Assembly: GCA_020632795.1 (NCBI GenBank)
Contig: JACKEV010000023.1
Span: 11,752 to 75,751, forward strand
Length of the DNA stretch: 64,000 nt
Reading direction: 5' to 3'
From: Alphaproteobacteria bacterium
GTDB taxonomy: Bacteria > Myxococcota_A > UBA796 > CAJQPC01
The notes below the pieces were generated by a model. It was not told the origin of the DNA. It was given only the letters and a program-made list of their open reading frames with translations, and searched no databases. Numbering within the stretch: the first letter of the stretch is position 1; the number at the start of each line of letters is the position of its first letter. Of the stretch, positions 31,322 through 39,629 are shown piece by piece. Both the position numbers and the translations under genes were made by a program.

Positions 31322-31510
31322 GAGGCGGCGGAGGTGGCAACGGTGGCAACGGCGGCACAGGGGGAGGCGGGCGGCACGGGCGGGGCAGGTGGCGCTGGTG
31401 GCACGGGCGGCACGGGCGGGAGGCGGCACGGGCGGCACGGGCGGGGCGGGCGGCACAGGCGGCACGGGCGGGGCGGACGGCACGGGCAGCGCAGGCGACG
31501 CTCGCGGCGC
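31322..31510 (+). repeat. Low-complexity GGC/GGCACGGGC block
   Basis: A run of trinucleotide-like units (GGCGGCACGGGCGGG and variants with GGTGGCAAC at the left end). On the plus strand one frame reads as Gly-Gly-Thr repeats reminiscent of PGRS-type proteins, but there is no start site and the frame breaks into Arg/His-rich sequence. Confidence 0.75.
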
Positions 31511-31602
31511 TCGTAGCTGGTGGTGGTGGGCGCTGAAGGGCGCGGGGCACGGCTGGCGCCTGTTCGTGCTACGGTCGTCGGGCTTCCAGGACGTCGAAGC
31601 CG

Positions 31603-32574
31603 ATGCGCCGCATCCTCCGCAACCTCGCCTTTGCCCTGCTCACCACGGTGCTCTTCTTCGGGCTGACCGAGGGGGTGCTGCGCTTGGCGTTCCCGATCGC
31701 GCGCACGGCCAGCCTGCCCGACGGCATGATCCGGGACCACCTGCGGGCCACCGCGTTCCGCTACGACCCGGACCTGTACTGGACCTGGAAGGATCTGCCC
31801 GAGCCCGGCCAGCCGCCGCGCGGGGAGATGCAGATCAATGCCTACGGCTTCCGGCGGGTGAAGCCCATGACCGTGGCGAAGCCGTCGGGGACCTGGCGGG
31901 TGTTCACGTTCGGGGACAGCCAGACCCTGGGCGCGGGCGTGGGCCCCGAGGAGACGTACTCGGCGTTCGCCGAGCAGGCCCTGGGGGAGGACTGGGAGGT
32001 CATCAACGCGGGGATCTCGGGCTACCGGACGTTGAACGTCTACCGGCTGCTGCGGCTGCACGTCGAGCAGTTCCAGCCCGACGTCCTGGTCGTCGACTGC
32101 ATGCCCTTCGACAGCCCCCGCGACGACGGGCCGCTGGTGGGGCGCTCCCGGGGGCGCGTGTTCGACCGGATCCGGGGCTTCTTCTTCGAGAGCCACATCT
32201 ACTACACGCTGCGGCTGCTGACCGGCAAGCTGCGCCCCGACCGCGCCCGCTGGCTGGACCAGGCCGACCCGGGCATGACCCGCAGCCGCGAGGGCCTGGG
32301 CAACCACGACCTCATCGCGGAGTGGGCCGACGCGCGCGGGGTGAAGACGGTGTTCATGACCTACGCGGTGTCCACGGAGGGCTGGGGCTACGGCTGCCAC
32401 ACCCGGGACGGCGAGCTGCCCGAGGGCTACCCACTGTTCGACGCCTGCGCGGTGGTGGCCGAGTCCGGGCAGCCCGCCCAGACCCTCTTCCAGGACCGCA
32501 ACCACCTGACCGTGGCGGGCAACCAACTGGTGGGCGGAGCGCTGGCGGACCTGCTGCGGGGCCTCCGCCCTTGA
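31603..32574 (+). CDS. SGNH/GDSL-type hydrolase with N-terminal membrane anchor
   Basis: 323 residues. One N-terminal hydrophobic segment (LAFALLTTVLFFGLTEGVLRLAF) leads to an extracytoplasmic SGNH domain: block I FTFGDSQTLGAG with Ser106, block II NAGISGYRT (Gly/Asn oxyanion residues) and the C-terminal DRNHLTVAGN holding the Asp-His pair. Such membrane-anchored SGNH proteins often add or remove acyl groups on surface polysaccharides. It is followed by two plus-strand genes at short spacing (32606 and 33258), the latter a GT-C-like membrane protein, which suits cell-envelope glycan decoration. Confidence 0.82.
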   Translation: MRRILRNLAFALLTTVLFFGLTEGVLRLAFPIARTASLPDGMIRDHLRATAFRYDPDLYWTWKDLPEPGQPPRGEMQINAYGFRRVKPMTVAKPSGTWRVFTFGDSQTLGAGVGPEETYSAFAEQALGEDWEVINAGISGYRTLNVYRLLRLHVEQFQPDVLVVDCMPFDSPRDDGPLVGRSRGRVFDRIRGFFFESHIYYTLRLLTGKLRPDRARWLDQADPGMTRSREGLGNHDLIAEWADARGVKTVFMTYAVSTEGWGYGCHTRDGELPEGYPLFDACAVVAESGQPAQTLFQDRNHLTVAGNQLVGGALADLLRGLRP

Positions 32575-32605
32575 CGATCGCCGCCGCGGTGCCCACACCA
32601 GGGGC

Positions 32606-33247
32606 ATGATCCGCGACGACTTCGTGCTCCGCCTCATCCGACAGGCCGCCCGCTCGGTCGCCCGCGCCCTGGGGCTCGCCCGCCAGCAGGAGCAGCCCGA
32701 GGCCTTCGCCACCCTGGAGGACGCCGCCCGGGGGCAGGTGGGCCTGGCCCTGAGCGTGGCGGACGTGCTGCCCGCGGATCAGGTGCTCGCCCTGCTGAGC
32801 GGCACCGAGGGCCTGGACGTGGGCCGGGCGGCGGCGTTCGCGGCCCTGCTCGGCGCGCGCGCGACCATCGCGCAGGACCAGGGTGACCTGGAGCGCTTCC
32901 GGATCTCCGGCGTGCGGGCCCTGGAGCTGTGGGCCGGCGCGGTGGAGGCCGGCCTGCCCACCGACGACACCGACGTAGGCGCGCGCATGGACGCGCTGGC
33001 GCAGGCGTTGGGTCCGGCGCAGCTCGCGCCCCAGGTGCTGGCCGCGCTGGCCACCTACGCGGCGCGCCAGGGTCGGCTCGCCGACGCCGAGGACTGGCTG
33101 GGCGTGATGCTGGATCGCTGCCAGCCCGGCGCGGTCGAGCAGGCCCGCGCCTTCTATGGCCGGCTCCTGTCCCGCCCCGAGGCCGAGTTGGAGGCCGGCG
33201 GGCTGACCCGCGACGAGGTTCGACAGGGGCTCGCGTCGCTGACGTAG
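32606..33247 (+). CDS. Helical cytoplasmic protein, DUF6483-like
   Basis: 213 residues starting MIRDDFVLRLIRQAARSVAR, which resembles the N-terminus of DUF6483 family proteins. The rest is Ala/Leu-rich helices (FAALLGARATIAQDQGDLER, VLAALATYAARQGRLADAED) in a TPR-like rhythm. No catalytic motif. It sits 31 bp after the SGNH gene. Function unknown. Confidence 0.68.
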   Translation: MIRDDFVLRLIRQAARSVARALGLARQQEQPEAFATLEDAARGQVGLALSVADVLPADQVLALLSGTEGLDVGRAAAFAALLGARATIAQDQGDLERFRISGVRALELWAGAVEAGLPTDDTDVGARMDALAQALGPAQLAPQVLAALATYAARQGRLADAEDWLGVMLDRCQPGAVEQARAFYGRLLSRPEAELEAGGLTRDEVRQGLASLT

Positions 33248-33257
33248 ACTGCCCCGC

Positions 33258-34583
33258 ATGGCCGACACCCGCGTCCGCGACGCCGCCGCGATCGGCGCCC
33301 TGCTCTTCGGGGCGCACCTGCTGCGCTTCGCGGACACGATGTACGCGGCGGACGACGCCTGGATCGTCTTCCGGGTCGCCCGCAACTGGCTGGCCACCGG
33401 GGTCCCCGCCTTCGACCTGACCCGCCCCGTCGTGGAGGGGGCCACCAGCCCGATGTGGACCGTGCTGTCCGCCGCCTTCGGTGAAGACCCCATCGGTCCG
33501 GCCCGCGTCCTCGGGGGTCTGTTCGGGATCCTGGCGGTGTTCCTGGCCGCGCGGGCCGCCGGATCGGTGCGGGGTGCGGCCGGGGTGGGCCTGGCCCTGG
33601 CGGCTTGCGGGGGGTTGGCCTTCCACGCGGTCAACGGCCTGGAGACGGGTCTGTGGGTGATGCTGGTGGTGATCGCCGCGCTGGGGCACCGGTCGGCGCT
33701 CTTCCTGCTCCCCTGGTGTCGCCCCGAGGGGGTGCTGGTGGGCCTGATCGCCGCGCGGGACCGGCGGGGGCTGGCGCTGCTCGCGCTGGGCGCGGTGACG
33801 GTGGGGGCGTGGCGGTGGTTCCACTTCGGGGCGCTCGTCCCGAACACCTTCCTGGCCAAGCCCCCGGCTCCGGCGCAGGGCCTGGCGTATGTCGGGGCCT
33901 GGGTCGTGGCGCTGGGGGGCGCGCCGGTGCTGGCGCTGTTCACCCGCCGGTGGCGGTGGATCGCGCTCATCGGGGTGACGGCGGCGGGGGTGGCGTGGTC
34001 GGGCGGGGACTGGATGCCGGGGCAGCGGCGGCTGGCGGAGGCGAGCGTGCTGGTGGCGCTCGCGCTGGGGTCCTCCTTCCGAAAGCCCGGCGTCATCGGC
34101 CTCGTCGCGATGATCCTCGGCGGCCTGACGGCGGCCTGGCGGGGCATGGATCACGCGGCGTACTACCACGGGGAGCTGGCGGCGGTGGGGGCCCTGGCCG
34201 CACAGACCACGGCGATCACCCGCATCGCGGCGTTCGACATCGGCCGGCTGGGCTGGGTGTTCCCCGGCTCCATCTACGATCTGGCCGGCCTGACCGACGC
34301 CCGCCTGGCGAGGCGCCCCGGGGCCCACGGCCAGAAGGGCTGGGACAGCCCGTACTTCGACCGCCAGTCCCCGGAGCTGGTCCTGCTGACCGGCGCGGGG
34401 GACCCGGCGCATCCGGTCTTCATCAACGCCGAGCAGGCCGCCTGGGACGCCCTCAACGGGCGCGGGGACTACGAGCTGCTGGGGCCGGTGGCGGTGGGGC
34501 GGGATCATCTGTTTGTGCTGGTTCGGGAGGACGTGGTGCTGCCGCCGGAGGTCTGGGCGGGGTGGGAGGAGCGGGTGCGGTGA
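33258..34583 (+). CDS. GT-C-type integral membrane glycosyltransferase-like protein
   Basis: 441 residues with about eight to ten membrane segments. The first external loop has DDAWIVFRVARNW followed by VVEGATSPMWTVL, the acidic DD-containing loop and the GxTSxxW pattern seen in AftB-like arabinofuranosyltransferases and related GT-C enzymes that use polyprenyl-phosphate sugars. A soluble C-terminal domain (about 340-441; GWVFPGSIYDLAGLTDARLA) follows. Likely transfers sugars to an envelope glycan on the periplasmic side. It converges with the immunity-type array, three bases before the stop of the gene at 34587. Confidence 0.75.
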   Translation: MADTRVRDAAAIGALLFGAHLLRFADTMYAADDAWIVFRVARNWLATGVPAFDLTRPVVEGATSPMWTVLSAAFGEDPIGPARVLGGLFGILAVFLAARAAGSVRGAAGVGLALAACGGLAFHAVNGLETGLWVMLVVIAALGHRSALFLLPWCRPEGVLVGLIAARDRRGLALLALGAVTVGAWRWFHFGALVPNTFLAKPPAPAQGLAYVGAWVVALGGAPVLALFTRRWRWIALIGVTAAGVAWSGGDWMPGQRRLAEASVLVALALGSSFRKPGVIGLVAMILGGLTAAWRGMDHAAYYHGELAAVGALAAQTTAITRIAAFDIGRLGWVFPGSIYDLAGLTDARLARRPGAHGQKGWDSPYFDRQSPELVLLTGAGDPAHPVFINAEQAAWDALNGRGDYELLGPVAVGRDHLFVLVREDVVLPPEVWAGWEERVR

Positions 34584-34586
34584 GGG

Positions 34587-35282
34587 TCACGCCTCTTCGT
34601 CGTCGTCCTCGTCTTCCTCATAGGGACTGTACAGCTCGCAGGCGCGGGCCATGAGCCCGCGGTCGAGCATGTCCTCGATGGCGCGGACCATGAGGGGCTC
34701 CACGACCCGCTCCACGAGGATCGAGTCGATCGTCCAGTGGTAGAGGCCGCCGTCGCGCTCACCGGTGTGTTTGTCCTTGTCCATGATCCACTGGATGTTG
34801 CGGAGCGTGAAGAAGGTGGGGATGTAGCGCTCGCCGGTCTCCAGGGTGATGTCCACGTCCAGGTTGACGTCGTCGGGATCCCATGGACGGTACGCGATGA
34901 TTTTGCAGGTGTAGGCGGGGCGCTGGGCGAGCGGTGAGGACTCCGGGATCGCGTCCATGCGCTCAAAGGGTCCCTCCAGACAGCTCGTACACAGCATGTG
35001 CCACACCGCTCGGCGGATCCGATCCCGGGTCAGGCGCTCCAGGAAGACCATGCGCGGCGCCCAGAAGTAGCGCCCCCCGAGGCAGTCCCCGGTCTCCCGG
35101 TCCCGCTCGGTCTGTTGGCGGACGTGCTCCAGGGTGAGGAAGGTCGCGGCGTAACGGGGGCCGCCGGCGAGCTGGACCTCCACGGGGATGCGACCTGCGA
35201 CCTCGTCCCAGGGGATGTCGGGGAGGTGGAGGGTGTAGTCGGGCGCGCCCACCCCCGCGTGGGGGAATGAATCATTGTCCAT
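34587..35282 (-). CDS. Immunity-array protein, family B-related double-domain (family F)
   Basis: 231 residues from ATG 35282 made of two similar halves: about 32-97 (YAATFLTLEHVRQQTERDRE to ERLTRDRIRRAVWHML) and about 142-210 (YIPTFFTLRNIQWIMDKDKH to ERVVEPLMVRAIEDML). The pattern strand-TFxTL-helix, MVFLER, then an amphipathic helix parallels the family B proteins at 36086, 40158 and 40548, so this is a distant duplicated member. It ends in an acidic tail (EEDEDDDEEA). It is the last gene of the minus-strand array. An immunity role is inferred from the setting. Confidence 0.68.
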   Translation of the reverse strand: MDNDSFPHAGVGAPDYTLHLPDIPWDEVAGRIPVEVQLAGGPRYAATFLTLEHVRQQTERDRETGDCLGGRYFWAPRMVFLERLTRDRIRRAVWHMLCTSCLEGPFERMDAIPESSPLAQRPAYTCKIIAYRPWDPDDVNLDVDITLETGERYIPTFFTLRNIQWIMDKDKHTGERDGGLYHWTIDSILVERVVEPLMVRAIEDMLDRGLMARACELYSPYEEDEDDDEEA

Positions 35283-35423
35283 GATGTCTCTCCTCAGGAA
35301 CGAATCCTCTCATGTCTGTTGTCGTGTTCAGGCCGATGGCCGCCCCTCCCAGGATCTCCGTGTCCCCACCGAACGACGCCATCCTCTGGCGGGCGGCCTG
35401 CTCGGAGCGGTGAACGCACGCGA

Positions 35424-35990
35424 TCAGATCGAGGTCCATCGGTCGTCTCCATCCTGTCCGTTGCTCAGCTCCCGAATCCAGAACGCCGCCACCTCCCGCC
35501 CCTCGGGCCCCGGCCGGGCCAGGACGTGCTCCCGCAGCGCCGCACGAATCCGCTCCGCCAGCTCTGGCGCCAACGACCCGCAGAGCCCCAACAGGTCGAT
35601 GCTGATGAGCCGCGCCGTCGGATCCCCTCCAGCGAGGTGGCTCATGTAGAGCGGGTAGCCCCGCACGATCTCCTGCTCCACCGCGGCGACCAGGGCGTGG
35701 TAGCCAGCCGGTGGATCCAGCGGCGCCTCGTCCGCCGAGGTCATCTGCTGGAGCAGCTCCAGCAGGAAGGGCACGCCCCGCCGAGCGCAGCGGGCGAGGC
35801 CCAGCACCCCTGCCGCCGCCATCGGCCGTGCGATGGGCTGCAGCACGCCCTCCACGATGGCCTTGTTCTCCAGCCGCCAGTAGACCGGGTCCAGCGCACT
35901 GTGCTGAGGCGCGCGGCAGAGCAGCTCGAGGTCGGCGAGGGTGGCCTCGTCGGGGTGGTGGGGGTCGGGTGGTGGTCCAGAGGGCGGCAT
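35424..35990 (-). CDS. Immunity-array protein, family C
   Basis: 188 residues. All-helical; the region EIVRGYPLYMSHLAGGDPTA then SIDLLGLCG is shared with the protein at 39011 (EVARGYPFYMYYLDKGD, CIDLLGLCG), showing common ancestry. Helices before it (VLGLARCARRGVPFLLELLQ) match the paralogue's layout as well. The repeat-like helices recall HEAT-type immunity proteins, but no named family is recognised. This copy is much more GC-rich than its paralogue. Confidence 0.68.
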   Translation of the reverse strand: MPPSGPPPDPHHPDEATLADLELLCRAPQHSALDPVYWRLENKAIVEGVLQPIARPMAAAGVLGLARCARRGVPFLLELLQQMTSADEAPLDPPAGYHALVAAVEQEIVRGYPLYMSHLAGGDPTARLISIDLLGLCGSLAPELAERIRAALREHVLARPGPEGREVAAFWIRELSNGQDGDDRWTSI

Positions 35991-36085
35991 CGTGGGTATA
36001 TGTTTGGAATTTGTGGAGGTTCAGGGGTGCCTTCCAGGAACGGTTGGCGTGCGCGGTGGAGGGCATGTCCCGACTCACTTCCGGC

Positions 36086-36781
36086 TCAGGGTGTCGTCGA
36101 AGGCCCATACGGAAAAGGCCCGCTCCCCGCAGGAAATCGCACCAGATGGTCGAAGTACCCCTCACGACGCAGCCCCTCCACAGCGCGCTCCATCTGCTCG
36201 GGCGTCACCCGCTCCACGATGATGAGCGCAGGGTCCGCGAGGTGCTCCGGTCCGTACTCATCGGCCGATCCGATGTCACAAGAGACGCCGACGGGATCGT
36301 AGAAGTAGAGGGGGATGAAGGAGCCATCGGGGAACTCGGCCTGGGCCCAGGCGCAGTAGCTCCGGGCTTCAGACTCGTAGGCCTCCCGCTCTCCGAAGCC
36401 CTCGTCAAAGACGAGCCTCGGCCCGGTGTCGGCCGACCGGTCGCCTGCGGTTTCGCCGGGCCCTCCAGGAGGAGGCCTCGCCACGACCTCATCGAAGAAG
36501 TGCTCCCTGTACATGCCCTCCACCGCGCGCGCCATCCGCTCCCGGGTCACGCGAGGGAGGACGACGAGACCGGGGACAGCGAGCCAGGTCTGCCCCCTCT
36601 CTGAGCGGGCCTGCATCTCCTGCTCCAGGCGGACGAGGTCGTAGAAGACGAGCGGGACGAAGGAGCCGTCGGGGAACTCGGCCTGGGCGAGGTCGCAGAA
36701 GCCTCGGGTCTCGCACTCGTGGGCATCTCTCTCTCCAAAGGGGGTGGTGAAGACGAGCCTGGGTTGTGGGGTCGTGGGCAT
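36086..36781 (-). CDS. Immunity-array protein, family B, tandem two-domain fusion
   Basis: ATG 36781 (MPTTPQPRLVF) gives 231 residues; the longer open frame to 37138 is not protein-like. Two complete family B domains are fused: residues 7-105 (RLVFTTPFGERDAHECETRG, PDGSFVPLVFYD, ERMARAVEGMYREHFFDEV) and about 120-231 (RLVFDEGFGEREAYESEARS, PDGSFIPLYFYD, EQMERAVEGLRREGYFDHLV). Single-domain relatives lie at 40158 and 40548. The fusion joins what are elsewhere separate genes. Confidence 0.72.
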   Translation of the reverse strand: MPTTPQPRLVFTTPFGERDAHECETRGFCDLAQAEFPDGSFVPLVFYDLVRLEQEMQARSERGQTWLAVPGLVVLPRVTRERMARAVEGMYREHFFDEVVARPPPGGPGETAGDRSADTGPRLVFDEGFGEREAYESEARSYCAWAQAEFPDGSFIPLYFYDPVGVSCDIGSADEYGPEHLADPALIIVERVTPEQMERAVEGLRREGYFDHLVRFPAGSGPFPYGPSTTP

Positions 36782-36924
36782 GGTGTCGTCCTGGTATTGG
36801 ATTGTGGTGAAATGGTTGAACGTGGCCTGGCAAAGTTCAAGGCCGGGCTGCGGGCGCAGGTGTTCTGGTGACGATGGGTTCGTCCGTCGTGGTTCCTGGT
36901 CGTCGTCCTGTGTGGGGACGACTC

Positions 36925-37335
36925 CTAGGTCGGGTGCCCGATGGTCAGGCTTCGAGCGGTGAGGTCCAACCGGATGGTCTTGAACTCGCCTGAGTCGGTC
37001 CACTCGGTGGTCGTGAGCCCGAAGCTCACCGTGAAGCCAACCGCGGCAGGAGAGACCTCCATATCCTCGATTCGGACCTCTCCACCGACAAACGGGATCT
37101 GACAGTACAGATGCTCGATCCCGTCGAAGCGGATCCACCCCGAGCTGACGTCATGGGTGACCAGCCCGCTGAAGACATCGTCGACATGGAGCTCGACCCG
37201 TCGACGGGCGTAGTCCTGGATCAACCGCTCGATCAGAGCGTCGTGGAAGCCACCGTACTCGGCGAGCAGCCGGATCGCCGCGTGGTGGTCGGATGCAAGG
37301 CGAAGGGTCGGGTTGGTGGTGTGGTCAGGGGGCAT
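36925..37335 (-). CDS. Immunity-array protein, Imm50-like (family E)
   Basis: ATG 37335 (MPPDHTTNPT) gives 136 residues. GGFHDALIERLIQDYARRRV followed by beta strands (VSSGWIRFDGIEHLYC, EVRIEDMEVS, FTVSFGLTTTEW) recalls the FHDxxI opening of Imm50-type and related immunity proteins, a moderate resemblance. No paralogue in the window. It sits between family B and family A genes in the minus-strand array. Confidence 0.6.
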   Translation of the reverse strand: MPPDHTTNPTLRLASDHHAAIRLLAEYGGFHDALIERLIQDYARRRVELHVDDVFSGLVTHDVSSGWIRFDGIEHLYCQIPFVGGEVRIEDMEVSPAAVGFTVSFGLTTTEWTDSGEFKTIRLDLTARSLTIGHPT

Positions 37336-37492
37336 AGACTTCTCTCGTGTCGACCTGGTCGAACAGGGAGGCACCTGGGGTGTCTCGGAGTTGGTGGGGT
37401 CGGGTGGCCTCCCCCCTTGGTTGTGAATCTGTTGGTCATGATCGTCTTCTGTCGCGGAACAGTGTTCCGCTCACCCGCAGTTCGCGGAGCGC

Positions 37493-37858
37493 TCACGGAA
37501 CGTCGACCAATCTCGGATCCACCAGATCGGACATGGCGACGCCCTGGGACTTGATGAAGTCCTCGGCCTCCTCGGCCGTGCGAAACCGAAAGACGTCGAG
37601 TCGACGATAGTCGTCACCAATCTCATAGATCCCCGACTCGTGGACCTCGCGGTCGAGTTCGATGATGTGGACGCAATACGGAGTGGTCAGATTGCTGGCC
37701 TCGTACTTGTATGCGCTGTGTTCGGGACAGTCGTGCAGCACTTCCAGGATTCGCATGTTTGGAATGAGTTTCTCTGCGATCAACCAGCCGAGGTACTTCT
37801 TGGAGTTGGTGGGGATTCGGATGGCCCCGCCCCAGTCGGAGAGGAATCGACGTCGCAT
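37493..37858 (-). CDS. Immunity-array protein, family A copy 3
   Basis: 121 residues, alpha/beta, with WGGAIRIPTNSKKYLGWLIA, EVLHDCPEHSAY, HIIELDREVHESG and RTAEEAEDFIKSQG. About 14 residues differ from the neighbouring copy at 37937, and the tandem pair repeats at DNA level with a 444-bp period. The family is also represented at 41674, directly behind the RHS toxin gene. I do not recognise a named family. Confidence 0.7.
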   Translation of the reverse strand: MRRRFLSDWGGAIRIPTNSKKYLGWLIAEKLIPNMRILEVLHDCPEHSAYKYEASNLTTPYCVHIIELDREVHESGIYEIGDDYRRLDVFRFRTAEEAEDFIKSQGVAMSDLVDPRLVDVP

Positions 37859-37936
37859 GTCTGGAGCTCCATCGAGAGGGTTGAATGGGTCGGTCCAATT
37901 CTTCCAGGATGTTCATACCCGCTGTGGGTCGAGGGA

Positions 37937-38302
37937 CTACGGAACGTCGACCACTCTGGGATCGACCAGATCGGACATGGCGACGCCCTGGGCCGTGATG
38001 AAGTCCTCGGCCTCCTCGGCCGTACGAAACCGAAAGACGTCGAGTCGGCGATAGTCGTCACCGGTTTCATAGACCCCCGACTCGTGGACCTCGCGGTCGA
38101 GTTCGATGATGCGGACGCGATACGGGGTGGTCAGTTTGCTGGTCTCAGCTTTGTAGGCGCGATGCTCGGGGCAGTCGTGCAGTACTTCCAGGGTTCGCAT
38201 GTTTGGAACCAGTTTCTCTGCGATCAGCCAGCCGAGGTACTTCTCGGAGTTGGTGGGGATTCGGATGGCCCCGCCCCAGTCGGAGAGGAATCGACGTCGC
38301 AT
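37937..38302 (-). CDS. Immunity-array protein, family A copy 2
   Basis: 121 residues from ATG 38302; a longer open frame to 38407 is not conserved in the sister copies. The product is nearly the same as copy 3 (37493-37858), with substitutions clustered in the middle (residues 48-64). That is the pattern expected if the central face contacts a variable toxin. Co-directional with the RHS toxin gene upstream. Confidence 0.72.
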   Translation of the reverse strand: MRRRFLSDWGGAIRIPTNSEKYLGWLIAEKLVPNMRTLEVLHDCPEHRAYKAETSKLTTPYRVRIIELDREVHESGVYETGDDYRRLDVFRFRTAEEAEDFITAQGVAMSDLVDPRVVDVP

Positions 38303-38393
38303 CTCTGAAGCTCCATCGAGAGGGTTGAAGGGTGCTGTCCAATTGGACGTGCGGCAGGTGGTCGCGAAGGTGGGTCGTCTCCCTGTGGCCCGA

Positions 38394-38825
38394 CTACGCT
38401 TTCTCACCGCTCTTGGAGTTCATGCAGGCTCTGAGGTGGGTAGCCGCAGGTTCAAAGGCGTTGTCGATGAGCGCTTGGGCTGACTCGATCCAGGCGTCGA
38501 CGGAAGCCAGGTCGACGTCGTCGTTCTGCCATGTGTAAGGCTTCACCTCCATCAGGGTTCCACCGGTTCCTGTGCAGAGGTCTGCGTTGAGAGAGTGGTT
38601 GTGGCCATCTGTCCAGATGCTCACACACAAAACCAACAACTCGTCACCATCAGAGTGATCTTCACAGACACTGATGTATGCGTAGAGAGGATATGCTCGC
38701 ATGCCGTTCTCGGAGTTGACCACGAGGAGCCTCGGAAACGCGCCAACAAGATGATGTTCGAGCGCTTCTATGGGTTCTTTCAATGCGACCAGCAGTCGCT
38801 GTGAGATCGATTCTATGAAGTTCAT
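38394..38825 (-). CDS. Immunity-array protein, unique (family D)
   Basis: 143 residues. Helical start (FIESISQRLLVALKEPIEAL), central strands (RLLVVNSENGMRAYPLYAYI, ELLVLCVSIWTDGHNH) and a helical end (SVDAWIESAQALIDNAFEPA). No paralogue in the window and no family recognised. Codon use is AT-richer than the core genome around it, as in the whole 38.4-42 kb stretch, indicating acquired DNA. Confidence 0.62.
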   Translation of the reverse strand: MNFIESISQRLLVALKEPIEALEHHLVGAFPRLLVVNSENGMRAYPLYAYISVCEDHSDGDELLVLCVSIWTDGHNHSLNADLCTGTGGTLMEVKPYTWQNDDVDLASVDAWIESAQALIDNAFEPAATHLRACMNSKSGEKA

Positions 38826-39010
38826 CTGGATCTCGTTTCCTGGCCAATGCTGGTGTCCTGGACCATCTTGCGCTGGTTTGCCTGTATGCTATCAGCGTTG
38901 CATCTGAGCCACACGGGGCTGAAGACTGAACGATCAGGTTTGACAAATCAAACGCCCACAAGGCCTTGGGTACTCCCTTGAACGTAGGAGTTTACGGAAC
39001 TCGAATTCCC

Positions 39011-39565
39011 TCAAACGCCCTCGGTGTTCTGAAGAGATTCAAGATCTTCCAGCCATACTGAGACCAACTTCTTCGAAAACGGATCTTGACTGAGAACTAT
39101 ATGCCTTCGCAGTGCAAAGCAAATCCTATGGGCCAGGGACAAATCCAGATAGCCACACAAGCCCAGGAGATCGATGCATGTTCTTTGGGAGTCCAGATCG
39201 CCCTTATCGAGGTAGTACATATAGAAAGGATATCCCCGCGCCACCTCCCCTCGAACGCGCTGAACCAACTCCAGATACTCTGGAGTGACATCGGGGTCGT
39301 CATCCTGCACTGCCGTGATTTCAAAGAGCAGATCGAGCAACTTAGGCAGCCCTGTCTCAGCAACGTCCACCAAGTTCAAGATGCCAACGATCGCAACAGG
39401 AACGGCGACAGCCTGCAACTCTCCGTCTGGTATCGCCAGCTTCTCCAGGAACCTGTACGAGTCCTCCACTCTCTGAGCATCAAGAGAACTACACAGTTCG
39501 TTGATCATGACCTCGATGCTGTTGTTTCCATATTGGCTCCAATCCACGAATCGATGATCTGGCAT
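39011..39565 (-). CDS. Immunity-array protein, family C copy 2
   Basis: ATG 39565 (MPDHRFVDWSQ) gives 184 residues; the frame upstream to 40006 runs antisense to the SUKH-3 gene region and is not real. Helical throughout, sharing RGYPFYMYYL and CIDLLGLCG with the 35424 gene. Lower GC than that paralogue. Likely immunity-type by context. Confidence 0.7.
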   Translation of the reverse strand: MPDHRFVDWSQYGNNSIEVMINELCSSLDAQRVEDSYRFLEKLAIPDGELQAVAVPVAIVGILNLVDVAETGLPKLLDLLFEITAVQDDDPDVTPEYLELVQRVRGEVARGYPFYMYYLDKGDLDSQRTCIDLLGLCGYLDLSLAHRICFALRRHIVLSQDPFSKKLVSVWLEDLESLQNTEGV

Positions 39566-39629
39566 GGTGAACCTCCTATCTATTGGGCCTGTACGGGGCG
39601 ACAGGTGGTTTCGGTGATATGCACAGGAT

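Larger units (their letters stand above)
30801..31602. other. 802-bp intergenic stretch with repeats and an inverted repeat
   Basis: No convincing gene lies here; frames spanning it read as Arg/Gly- or Pro/Val-rich low-complexity sequence without start-site signals. It contains divergent promoters for the genes starting at 30800 (minus) and 31603 (plus), a degenerate tandem repeat, a 126-bp structure with a long inverted repeat, and a GGCACGGGC-type low-complexity block, each listed separately. Confidence 0.7.
37493..38315 (-). repeat. 444-bp tandem duplication (family A genes)
   Basis: The segments from about 37493 to 37871 and from about 37937 to 38315 align along their full length, covering the coding sequence and a few bases upstream of each start (GGAGCTCCATCGAGAGGGTT / GAAGCTCCATCGAGAGGGTT in plus-strand sense). 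Between the copies lies unrelated spacer of about 65 bp. Confidence 0.85.

Noticed and set aside
30881..31516. Possible PGRS-like Gly-rich surface protein
   Set aside because: Gly-Thr repeats appear only in one short segment; the frame before and after is Arg-rich noise and no ribosome-binding site is present.
31096..32712. Long minus-strand open frame through the repeat region with PPVPPAP repeats
   Set aside because: It lies antisense to the SGNH hydrolase and the low-complexity block; the proline pattern is the complement of GGC repeats and there is no start site or signal peptide.
35272..36165. 297-codon open frame overlapping the family C gene
   Set aside because: Shadow of the gene at 35424-35990, whose paralogue at 39011 is conserved in the chosen frame.
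36782..37138. N-terminal extension of the family B fusion protein
   Set aside because: The frame is open upstream but composition is random and the MPTTPQPRLVF start aligns with the second domain and with the single-domain relatives.
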